DNA of 45,383 nucleotides. It comes from Gnetum montanum. Lineage: Eukaryota > Streptophyta > Gnetopsida > Gnetales > Gnetaceae. This document shows positions 31,288 to 39,649 of this stretch, piece after piece; the first letter of the stretch is position 1; the number at the start of each line of letters is the position of its first letter. Both the position numbers and the translations under genes were made by a program. Below the pieces are notes generated by a model. The model was not told the DNA's origin and searched no databases. It was given only the letters and a program-made list of their open reading frames with translations. The stretch is taken from contig MNCI01004014.1 in NCBI GenBank assembly GCA_015680685.1, positions 21,793-67,175 of the forward strand. Direction: 5' to 3'.

Positions 31288-32294
31288 GCAATGAACAGTT
31301 CATCATAATCATCATGATTGTCATGGTCCTTATCATGACCATGTCTCCTTTGGCATTGTTTGTTATGGCTTCATTCATTTCTATATTCATCTTCTCACTC
31401 TTCTCTACCTTCTCTTCAACCATCTCTATGATGATCTCTCCTATCATCTTCATTTGATCTACGACTATTACCCCTCCTACATTGGTTACAGTCATCCTTG
31501 TCAAAGCTTGATGATGAGTATGAAAAAGATGATAGAGAACTAGAAGAATTATGTTGGCTTGTTCTCCTTCCATAATCCCTTTAATGTTCTTGCAGTTGCC
31601 TACTAGAGAACCTTAGCCTTGAGGCCCCCCTTATATTAGGTCTTATTCTTTCCTTACCTTAGTTACCAACGTTGAATGTAGTTATGAATGATCTATGTCT
31701 TATGCACCAAGGATGGATGATTTTAACAACAAGATCTATCAGATTAATAATCAATATCCTCTTCCTCCAATTTGGATGTTAGTTGGATAGTAGTCCCTTT
31801 TCCCTTAGAGGCTTTATGTTGTACTTCCATGAATCAATCTTTTTTCAGTTGAAACTCAATGGACTAATAGGGCTTGGATATTTCATCAATGGAATTGTAA
31901 TCACAAGTTGCTACTTCAAGTCTCACTTTCGTTAATGCTACCATGAGCATCGATAGAATTGAATGGTCAAGTGACAACACAATGTTACCTTCTAGGTCTC
32001 TCCATCATAGTTGTTCATCTTGATGAAGTATCAAAGAAAAATCTAGCTAGTAGAAATTCATGCGCTAATAAATAATCTTTAATTGCTATGGCACTTCATC
32101 TTGATTCTTAGCAATTCTATCATGTGCAATTGTTGAATCATCAATAGGTGGTCAATCTACCATGCAAAAAGAAGATATCTTACAATTAATAAATGTGCTT
32201 TTCAAGAAAATATTATTATTTTCAAATAATAAATTATATTAAGCTTTAACAATGATCGTTGAATAATTCTAATTATTTAAAATACCAGGACCAA
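31288..32294 (-). pseudogene. gag 5' part of outer minus-strand Athila-type element
   Basis: On minus it follows the PBS at 32295-32312. Near 31640-31300 it matches 8480-8830 of element 2: GGCCTCAAGGC, then a Ser/Arg-rich stretch and a HDHDNHDDYDEL-like acidic end. It breaks at 31287, where the LTR of the inner element starts in the same orientation, so the inner copy is nested in this one. Confidence 0.6.
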
Positions 32295-32312
32295 TCCCTA
32301 GTAATGACACCA
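32295..32312 (-). promoter_or_regulatory. Primer-binding site, tRNA-Asp-like (outer minus element)
   Basis: On minus TGGTGTCATTACTAGGGA, 12 of 18 matches to the tRNA-Asp complement; all six differences are C-to-T or G-to-A. It starts two bases inside the LTR end. Confidence 0.6.
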
Positions 32313-32313
32313 A

Positions 32314-33045
32314 TGATGAATGGCAAAGTAGACCTTATGCCCAACCATACAAATCATGAGCATTCATGCATAATCTAGTTAAGTTTCATGGGTTGAGGCT
32401 AAGTTTAAAGACCTTAAATAACTAAGCAAATGTGATTAAGGTATATGATTAAAATATTATTTATTAAAATATTAAATTTCTAACTAATTAATCTAAGTGT
32501 GAGAAAAATAAATCTAGTCTAACCTAGGCATGGAGTATCTAATCCCAACTTCTTGTACAGAGCTTGCACATGCATCAGTGTTGTTGGGTTACCAAGTGTT
32601 CACTAATTGGCATACCAAGTATTTACCACTAGGATACCAAATGTTAATGTGTTTATGCTTGAAGTTGGTTATACTCATGCAAAATAGCTAAGTGCAATAA
32701 AGGTAAATTAATTAACTAAGTTTATGAAATTAAAACAACTAAATTACAAATTAAAAGATTAAAACAGTAAGCTAATCTCAATTTTATTTACGTCATGTAA
32801 ATGTGCTTAGGTACATCAAAACTTTAATAAAATGTCATACAATCCACGATGTGAGTACTCTATGACAAATTCTAACTTCTACAAAATTGAACTGCAAAAA
32901 TCTAGCTAATGATATGACTAAATGATGCAATAATTGTGATGGGAATGTATACTTATATAAGCATTTATTGTGATTATTTCAACACGAATGCACTAATGAA
33001 CCCAAACCTACATTGACATGACCAAATGGATGAATGTTCATCCCA
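32314..33045 (-). repeat. 5' LTR of outer minus-strand Athila-type element
   Basis: 732 bp. On minus it starts TGGGATGAAC at 33045 and ends TTGCCATTCATCA at 32314, with a TATATAA box near 32950, AATAAA near 32788 and three TTGGTAT/TTGGTAAC motifs (~32585-32645). CpG content is nearly nil and the GATATC palindromes are gone, so it is among the oldest LTRs here. It abuts LINE B at 33046. Confidence 0.75.
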
Positions 33046-34450
33046 TAGAATTATGTGGTTGATAAAATTGAAAAGAAGTTTAATAACTAGAAAGAACAAA
33101 GCCTCACCCTTGTTAACAAAGTTTTAGTTATTGAGCAGATGCTTCATTCTACTCATCTTTATTACTTCAATTATTAAGCTTCTTCAAAAACTTCTTATGA
33201 TAGAATTAATCGTATTACCAAATAGCTACACAACATAGAAAACGCTTTTCTAAAGTTGCTTAGGATATTTGTACAGGCAGCAAAAAAAAAGATAAACTTG
33301 GCCTTGTTAATTATTATAATTAGGGTCTCTCTTAGCAAAATGGATTGCAAAGTGCATTGATGAAGGTGACATTTGGATATTCCTTTTAAGAAACAAACTT
33401 ATGTAAGGAAAACTTTAAAATGATAATAGTTGATCTTCTAATCTTATCTTTTTTTTCCTCAAGGCATTTCTATTCCTAATTATCTAGTTATTAAAACAAA
33501 TTTGAAAGATATGGTGTAAATTTAATAAGAATTGAAATTATAACCATGTTACAATTTCAAAAGATATGTTCAAGCAAATTAGCCCATGATGGCTTCTTTT
33601 AATGAAAGAGCTTGAACTATTAATTTTTCTAGTTTATGTACCACTTGGAGCAAATATGATATCATTGCAGTATCCTCTCTACATGTGCATCATAGATGGA
33701 TTACATGGAAGAAGACTTCTAACCTCTATGATTTAAATAGTAAGAGAAAAAAAGTTTCTAAAAAATTAATTTTTAATTTTAAAAACTTATTTAAAGTTGA
33801 AAATAGTTTCCATCAAGCTTTTCCAAACATCTTTTGAGAAGATGGCAAATCTATTTTTTATTTTAACTCAAAGTTGCTTATGAAATTATTATCAAGAATG
33901 ATTTTATTTATAACAAAATTAATAAAACCTAAAAAATACAGTTATCACCATATTTTAGGATAAGAAAAATAGAAGATATTTGAAGAATTCTTACATTTTC
34001 AAAAATTTGTAATTTTTGTCTTATTTATCAAGGTCTTCTTATTAGCACCCTTTTTCAACATATAACATATGTGAATTGCTTCTTCTTAATGTCCTCTTTC
34101 TTAGGTTTTTTCTATTTTCCAAAATTAGTTACCACCTTCACCCAAGCATCAATGATATCATTCTTGGTGATGAACCTACTTTGTCTACTTTTTTTCTTTG
34201 TATTTGAAAGTATCTTCAACTACTTATTATCTATTCTATTTAGAAGTTTCAATGTGCAATTAAATTTTAACAACAAGAGCATAACTATGATCTTTCTTTC
34301 AGTTAGCTATCAAATTCACAAAGATGTCATTCTTCAATTAGTGTCAAGCAAAAACACTTCAATAACAGCTGAACAATTAATTTGGTTCTTGTAGTAGTAA
34401 TTTGTTCATGTTTCAAAGACTCATAGATGAATGGCTTTTTGCTTCTATTG
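33046..34450 (+). pseudogene. 3' part of L1 LINE ORF2 (LINE B)
   Basis: 33046-33930 aligns with 41996-42850 of LINE A (shared GAATTATGTGGTT start, AATTGAAAAGAAG, AAAGTTTTAGTT, GGTTTGCAAAGTGCATT-like and TTATTTAAAGTT blocks). After that it continues where LINE A is poorer: ~33990-34150 gives a zinc-finger RT C-terminus (CPLS...F.N, an HM.IAS.CPL pattern). Frames shift often. Its left edge coincides with the outer minus LTR start, so the LINE was cut by that insertion; the left part is not found in this window. Confidence 0.75.
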
Positions 34451-34754
34451 CTATTTATTATTTTTTCTGATTGAAGCTTTCTTCAAGAGTTTTCTCTTAT
34501 TTTTATTTTGCAAAAACCCTTTGATAAAAAGTGAAACCCATGAATGTGCTTCTTAAACAAAGGCAAAGCCTAATCCATCTACCTTGTGAGTTTTTTTTAT
34601 ATTTAAATATATTGTCAATTTACTATTTGTAACGTTTAAGTGAACAATCTAATGAAATGACTTGAAGGATTTTTCCCTTGGATAAGGAGAGGCTTAACGC
34701 TAGGTGATTATGTAATATGCATGGAGGATGTGACCGTTGGCAGAATAAGACCAC
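34451..34754. other. LINE B tail and spacer
   Basis: AT-rich, no ORF. It probably includes the LINE 3' UTR; no poly(A) tail could be fixed. Confidence 0.35.
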
Positions 34755-34910
34755 TGACGTCATTACTTTTGCAGTGACAAATTGCACAACTGACGTACAA
34801 CACGTGAGTTTCGCATTGTTTGAAGGATAAAAACAGAGCACATTAATGGAGGGCGTTAATAGAGACACAAATTCAACATGGAAACGTCGACGTGAAATCC
34901 TATAAAATGG
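34755..34910 (+). promoter_or_regulatory. Promoter-like cluster: ACGT elements and TATA box
   Basis: Within 150 bp: TGACGTCA (34755-34762, perfect as-1/CRE palindrome), TGACGT (34791-34796), G-box CACGTG (34801-34806), ACGTCGACGT (34884-34893, 10-bp palindrome) and TATAAAATGG (34901-34910). ACGT-core elements bind plant bZIP and bHLH factors. Such density before a TATA box is unlikely to be chance in DNA this AT-rich. The downstream gene is unknown; a start site would be expected near 34930. Confidence 0.55.
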
Positions 34911-34918
34911 TTTGTGTG

Positions 34919-35068
34919 ATGAGTTCTGATATTGTATTCTTACTTCTGAAAAATGTTTGCGCTGAAAGGATATGTTCCATTAGCTTTGTATTCTTGCTTC
35001 TTTTGAATTCTTGCTTTTCGAAAACATTTGGAGGTTCCTGGTTATCCTATTGTAAATTTGCTGCTTGA
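34919..35068 (+). CDS. Short hypothetical ORF (49 aa) downstream of the promoter-like cluster
   Basis: ATG at 34919 opens 49 codons to TGA at 35066-35068. The product has a hydrophobic middle (ISFVFLLLLN) and five Cys, so it could be a short secretory or membrane peptide. However, the ATG is only 18 bases after the TATA box start, probably upstream of the start site; the next ATG (34953, other frame) gives just 17 codons. I do not recognise it. It may be chance in a non-coding transcript; kept because of the promoter context. Confidence 0.15.
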   Translation: MSSDIVFLLLKNVCAERICSISFVFLLLLNSCFSKTFGGSWLSYCKFAA

Positions 35069-35620
35069 CTTGTGTATTTTAGTTTTCTCGATTTCTTCTT
35101 CTTCTTCTTCTTCTTTTTTGCCCTCTCCCCAAATATCAGGAAGAATGAAGGTATTGTAAACACTAAAACAGGAATCTTAGTGAAGGAATAATGGTGACTT
35201 TAGAGTACAAAGAAAGCCTCATTATGCAACTGAAACTCAAAACCTTGGCAACGTTCTTATTGGATTTCATCTCCAAAAGTACTACTCTTCAAGCGTGCTA
35301 TGCAAGAGGAACTTTAAGACAGTCGGTGAACTAAAGTAAGATTTTTTTAAAATTTGCAGCTTGACTTACGTATTTTGATTTTTCAATCTTAATTTCATTT
35401 TTAATGCCTCTGGGTAACAAGAAGAAACAGGGTTTTGCATACACTTTAAAAAGAAAGTTACCGAAGGAATTATGACCTTGCATAAGGTTTTAAGAAAGTT
35501 TTGCTTTGCAGCTCCAACACAATGAATTGGCAGCAGTGTTGCTAGATTTAAAGTATTCTTTTATTCGTACCGATTTACAGTAGCATCTTCAAAACAACCA
35601 ATGAACATAGTGGATGCAGC
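35058..35620 (+). repeat. Diverged tandem duplication (~300 bp unit) after the promoter-like cluster
   Basis: TTTGCTGCTTGACTTGTGTA (35058 on) and TTTGCAGCTTGACTTACGTA (35355 on) begin two collinear units. Later matches include GTGAAGGAAT / CCGAAGGAAT and CTTGGCAACGTTCTTATTGGA / ATTGGCAGCAGTGTTGCTAGA. A (TTC)n run lies at 35094-35115 in the first. GTAAG and TTGCAG steps at the join look like splice signals, so these could be duplicated exons of a decayed gene. Confidence 0.5.
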
Positions 35621-35812
35621 AGCAACTCAATCTTTTAACTGTTTATGGTATTGACATCACCACTATTTGTTGCATTTGAGTTTGTTCTAATTATTTTTAT
35701 TTAACTTAATCTTTAATCTTTTTCTTTAGGTGGCTGAAGTATAACTCGAACCGGTTGCCGAGAAATCCTATTAGAATTCACCTCTTAATGACATTACCCT
35801 TTAAAAATTAAA

Positions 35813-35910
35813 CTAGAGGCTCTGTTCGCCCTGCCAAAGGAAAAAGCAACCTTTCAACTTGCATCCAATTTGACAGCCGTGTCTTTCTGTGGCGAACAAA
35901 CATTTTTTAG
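35813..35910. repeat. Dispersed ~97-bp duplication, copy 1
   Basis: Starts CTAGAGGCTCTGTTCGCCCT and ends near GGCGAACAAACATTTTTT. About 80% identical by eye to 36257-36351, same orientation. Copy 1 retains CpGs that are CA/TG in copy 2. Confidence 0.75.
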
Positions 35911-36256
35911 CCATTAAAGATCTCCGCACGTAAGGGACACCAGCTTCCAATTGTTACCGACACACGTTCTGGTACATAGCATAGTCAAATGTTATCGTTA
36001 AAGTTAGTGCAATGCGCCCTGAGATGTATCCATATTGATATGCTTCCACCACGTTTTCATTATCATTTCCATTAAAAAAATCTATATAAACCAACTTGAC
36101 AACAGCATTTAGCAAAGGCATTACAATGATAAATGACTGCCTCTAACGTAATATCTAAGATTATTAACAATGGTAACTGGTGTGCTGAGGCCTTGAGTTG
36201 CTGGTTTGGCAAATTTCTAAATTCTTCATTGCAAAAAGCAATTTCCCCCATCTTGC

Positions 36257-36351
36257 CTAGAGTCTCTGTTCACCCTGTCAAAGGCAAAGGCAACCTTTCA
36301 ACTTGCAACAAATTTGACAGAAATGTCTTTCTGTGGCCAACACAGTTTTTT
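36257..36351. repeat. Dispersed ~97-bp duplication, copy 2
   Basis: Starts CTAGAGTCTCTGTTCACCCT and ends near GGCCAACACAGTTTTTTT; partner of 35813-35910. Confidence 0.75.
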
Positions 36352-37628
36352 TGCAATTGAGTTGTTGGTTTGGGAAATCTATGGCGGACAGGAAAGACTA
36401 ATAATTGTGTATCAGGTAAGGGTCAGCATGGCAGCACAATAAAACAGGGAACGGAACTTCATGAATCAGCTTCATTACCAAAAGCCCGGTTCTCACAGAT
36501 TAAGCAATACCATTCTGAGTTGGAAACAAAGAATGGAAAAATGGTGTAAACTTATGGTTAAATGGAGTTTCAAAATTACAACGTGGCCTTGAAAGCACAC
36601 AAATTACATTCGCAGCAAACTAAAGATGATCACCGAAATGGCATCACATTCACATTCCAAATTAGAGTTTTATAGGCTCTGTTAAGGATTGTAGTTCCTG
36701 TGGTTTCTGTTTTGTGATTTGGCATTCAATTTAACAAACCCAAAACTCAAGCAAGTTGATCGACATATAGCCAACATAAAAGTACTTAAAGACATATAGC
36801 TCCCATGATTATAAAGAAATACACAGATGCATGAAGTGTCTTCCTAACCGGCAACCTCTTCCTTGCAAATCCTTGTGGCACAAGGACCATGAAGTAAGGT
36901 TGCAAATCCTTGTCAAATAATGACTAGGAGACTTGAACCACCTCCTATTAGCCGAAATCATAATTTTACAAATTTTACGAATCAGGAAAGAGGGAATGTG
37001 AAACTGTTGGGAATGGAACAAACATAAAAATTATAAATTTGTAAGAAAACAATGTTGATCATCACAGATTGTTTCAAACGGCATCCGATTCAAATCGAGT
37101 GACACGATCGTTTAATCAATCATCATCGCAGAACGATGGGGCAAGCGCACACTCAATAACCGAACAAAAATCAAATCATAGATTTGATCATAATCTCTCA
37201 AAATGTCATTTTCTCTGTTACATAATCATACAAAATGTTTCCAGTGCATCAAAATCTACAATAAAATACAATCCAAAACATCCGGGAATACATTTCCCCA
37301 ACAATAATCTCTAAAAACTGGGCATTGTTGAGCTGTTGGCGTTTGTTTAAATCCCTATTTTCTTTTTGTTTTTAAATTTTCAGGTTACTTTCCAAAACCA
37401 AAACTCCTTTCAACATGGATCCTCGTTCACGTTTCCGCTCAAACATCAGAAGACTCCATGAATGCAGTCCAAAACTTTTGTCCCGAACAAAATCACCCTT
37501 CCTCATTTCATAAATAACTAAACCTCCGTACAAAACCCTAGAACCTCATTGAGATCCCTACTTCTGCAAGAGAACATCTTTCTACCTCCATCCAAACCCT
37601 AAAACCTGCCCTTCAAATCATCCATACT
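36352..37628. other. Non-coding 3' flank of the methyltransferase gene
   Basis: No ORF with coding character on either strand and no TE motif. Being downstream of a minus-strand gene, the right part (37400-37628) should include its 3' UTR. Plant telo-box-like AAACCCTA strings occur at ~37531 and ~37595. No clear poly(A) signal was fixed. Confidence 0.4.
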
Positions 37629-38321
37629 TCACTTCTTGCGCAAAATATACACATCCGTCTCCTCGTAAGCATAATCCGGATGCAGATCCTCGCGAGGGAC
37701 CTTCTCAAAGCTAAAATACCGTGGCACGGTATCCCAAAACAATCTATGAGCTTCTGGAGAACGAAGCTGATACCCTAGCAAAACCACGGAATGCGGCCCG
37801 GCGAGCGCATCCATGGTCTGAACGAGCGGAACCGCGATATTCTCCAAATAAACGACATCCGTGGCAACGATAAAATCAAACGGCGGTTTCAGTACCTGGA
37901 TTTGGCGTTCGTTGTTCCAGACGAGCTGCGCGATCTTGATTTTTCCGGCACCGGAATCGGCGCGGCCGAGCGCGGTGGCGGCGACGTTTTTCTTGACGTT
38001 GCGTTTCAGCGCGGGCATGACCGCGGCGATGTCGGTGAGGACCATGTCGAGGCCGAGCAGAGCGAGTCCCATGCCGGCGACGCCGCAGCCGGTGCCGAGC
38101 TCGATCCCGCGACGTCCGGCGAAGCGCAGCAGCGACGCGTAGCCAGGGTTAGGGTTAGGGTTAGGGTTTGAGTTTTTGAGAGCGCGTTCTGCAAATTTGA
38201 CGAGCACGAGGGAGCAGGGCCACACGCTGGTGCCGACGTGCATGGTGGAGTTGTCCTGCTCGATTCGGAGCAGCTCCGAGCCGACGGGCAGCTCCACCAC
38301 TGGTGAATCGCTGAATTTCAT
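37629..38321 (-). CDS. METTL21-type protein-lysine methyltransferase (Methyltransf_16 family), intronless
   Basis: 230 residues, the usual size for small class I (seven-beta-strand) protein-lysine methyltransferases of the METTL21 group, which methylate chaperones, VCP or elongation factors with S-adenosylmethionine in the cytosol. Seen: GTSVWPCSLVL (30-40), the N-terminal family motif; motif I IELGTGCGVAGMGLALLG (73-90) for SAM; LTDIAAVMPALKRNV (95-109), motif II; DFIVATDVVYLE (149-160) with the DVVY signature; a C-terminal DVYILRKK. The start at 38321 puts ~30 residues before the VWP motif, as in relatives. The frame is intact with no intron and is GC/CpG-rich in an AT-rich setting. Residues 52-59 are an Asn-Pro repeat encoded by telomere-like hexamers. 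Target is not predictable from sequence. LINE A starts ~500 bp upstream. Confidence 0.9.
   Translation of the reverse strand: MKFSDSPVVELPVGSELLRIEQDNSTMHVGTSVWPCSLVLVKFAERALKNSNPNPNPNPGYASLLRFAGRRGIELGTGCGVAGMGLALLGLDMVLTDIAAVMPALKRNVKKNVAATALGRADSGAGKIKIAQLVWNNERQIQVLKPPFDFIVATDVVYLENIAVPLVQTMDALAGPHSVVLLGYQLRSPEAHRLFWDTVPRYFSFEKVPREDLHPDYAYEETDVYILRKK
38145..38168. repeat. Telomere-like hexamer repeat inside the methyltransferase CDS
   Basis: Four perfect AGGGTT units on plus (AACCCT on minus), coding (Asn-Pro)4 just before motif I. Six-base units keep frame, so copy number can vary without frameshift. Confidence 0.95.
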
Positions 38322-38829
38322 GGCCGCTCTGCAAACCGCCGGGATTCGCCCGTGAGGGAGGTTTTGATGATGCAGCAGAGCAGAGGAGGTTCTGTTTCTC
38401 TTTCTGCCCCTGCGCTGGTTTAAGGGAAAAAGGCTTCAAAAACGCTTCCCTTGAACTGGGAGTGCATCTATTTGGACTAGTTCAGTTACTTCCGTTTGGT
38501 GAATTTTGTATAGGATTACCTCAAAGGGGACAGAGTCATCGCCTGCCATGTTATATAATCAATTATGGCAGGGGAATTCTCTCAATAGCGTCCAATGCAG
38601 TTCTTGTAGTAGAAAAGCTTTGGAGATTACGAAGAATTCTTAAACTTTTGATTTTGTTTTATATGAGTCTTTGTCAGAAGATATTACCTCAACGTACATA
38701 TTTTTACCGATTATTATCTTTTCATGATCCATATTTGTATAAATTATTAAATTTGTTTACCCAAATAAAGGTTTTACACTAGTGATTCAAGCTATCCTTG
38801 AATGCTATAAAATCAATGTTTTGCATGCT
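38322..38829 (-). promoter_or_regulatory. Upstream region of the methyltransferase gene
   Basis: The first ~130 bp remain GC-rich and should hold the 5' UTR and core promoter. On minus, TTATATAACAT (plus ~38548-38558) is a possible TATA box ~230 bp before the ATG. Beyond ~38480 the DNA turns AT-rich. No firm promoter elements can be assigned. Confidence 0.35.
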
Positions 38830-39620
38830 CACTATTTTTCTAAATCATTTTCGTTTATTCAGCTAGCAAATTTTGAATTGGTTAAAAAATTATTGGATCT
38901 TAAAGTTTTTATGGATTAGTGTAATGATTTTATTTCCTAGAAATGAAAAGTGGATTTTGATCCATATTTTTAGGATTATTCTAAAATCCTTTGTTAGATT
39001 GATTTAAAAAATCCTCCTCTTATTTTTGAAAGTGTTGAAAGTAAAATTGTTGATAGCATTGGCATAATCTTGAAAGCAAAGTCAAAAATATTACTGAATA
39101 ATGTGTAACACATACATTATTTTGTAGAGATTGATTTACGACAAAAGAACACATAATTAAAACTCAAGGTCAATAATTAGTGTTTTTCCATAAAAGTTAC
39201 ATCTTATAATTTGCAAGGATATTGTAGCTATTATCATCATGAAGGCCATGTTATTGGAATCTATCATATTCTTAATAAAAAAGTGGCTTGTGATGAAAAG
39301 AAACAACAATCTACAGAAAAGACAAATAATGGTAATTTTCATTAAAAACAAATGAAATCTTCTTTGACAAGTTTTTAACCTTTTACTAATCTTTTTAATT
39401 TTGAAGGTGTCAATAAACTCTTGTTATCTAAAAAGAATTCCTTTTTAGAAAAAAAAGAAATTCTCAATAGAGACCAACAATGAAAATACTAATGTAGATG
39501 GATTTCACTCATTGCAACATAAAAAGAAGAGGTCTTCAAACATTGCTTTCAATTTTAAAACCCCAAATGTATCTCATTGTCTATATACTTTCAATACTAT
39601 TCTAAACGTTTTGTTTTTTG
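38830..39620 (+). pseudogene. LINE A ORF1 (RNA-binding, CCHC) relic
   Basis: Reads in pieces: LANFELVKKLLDLK, FDPYF, NPPLIFESVESKIVDSIGI (the plant L1 ORF1 block for the WVRLxNLP-to-GNxLG region), FVEIDL, then a zinc knuckle GYCSYYHHEGHVIGIY (39217-39273) in which two of the Cys of CX2CX4HX4C are Tyr, each one G-to-A step away. A Lys-rich tail follows, with KKKRSSNIAF near 39520. It would bind LINE RNA. Confidence 0.65.
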
Positions 39621-39649
39621 TTTTTTTTTTTTGTTATTAATGTTTTTTG

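Noticed and set aside
34071-34394. 107-codon hydrophobic ORF as a membrane protein
   Set aside because: It overlaps the C-terminal zinc-finger region of LINE B in another frame; hydrophobicity follows from T-rich sequence.
38145-38168. Interstitial telomere or chromosome-fusion scar
   Set aside because: Only four units, of AGGGTT rather than the plant AGGGTTT type, perfectly in frame inside a coding region; better explained as a coding microsatellite.
37791-38171. 126-codon plus-strand ORF opposite the methyltransferase
   Set aside because: It is a GC-rich antisense shadow; the minus frame carries all family motifs.
38161-38439. 92-codon minus ORF overlapping the methyltransferase start
   Set aside because: Different frame with no domain, and it overlaps the N-terminus of the real gene; at most an upstream ORF by chance.
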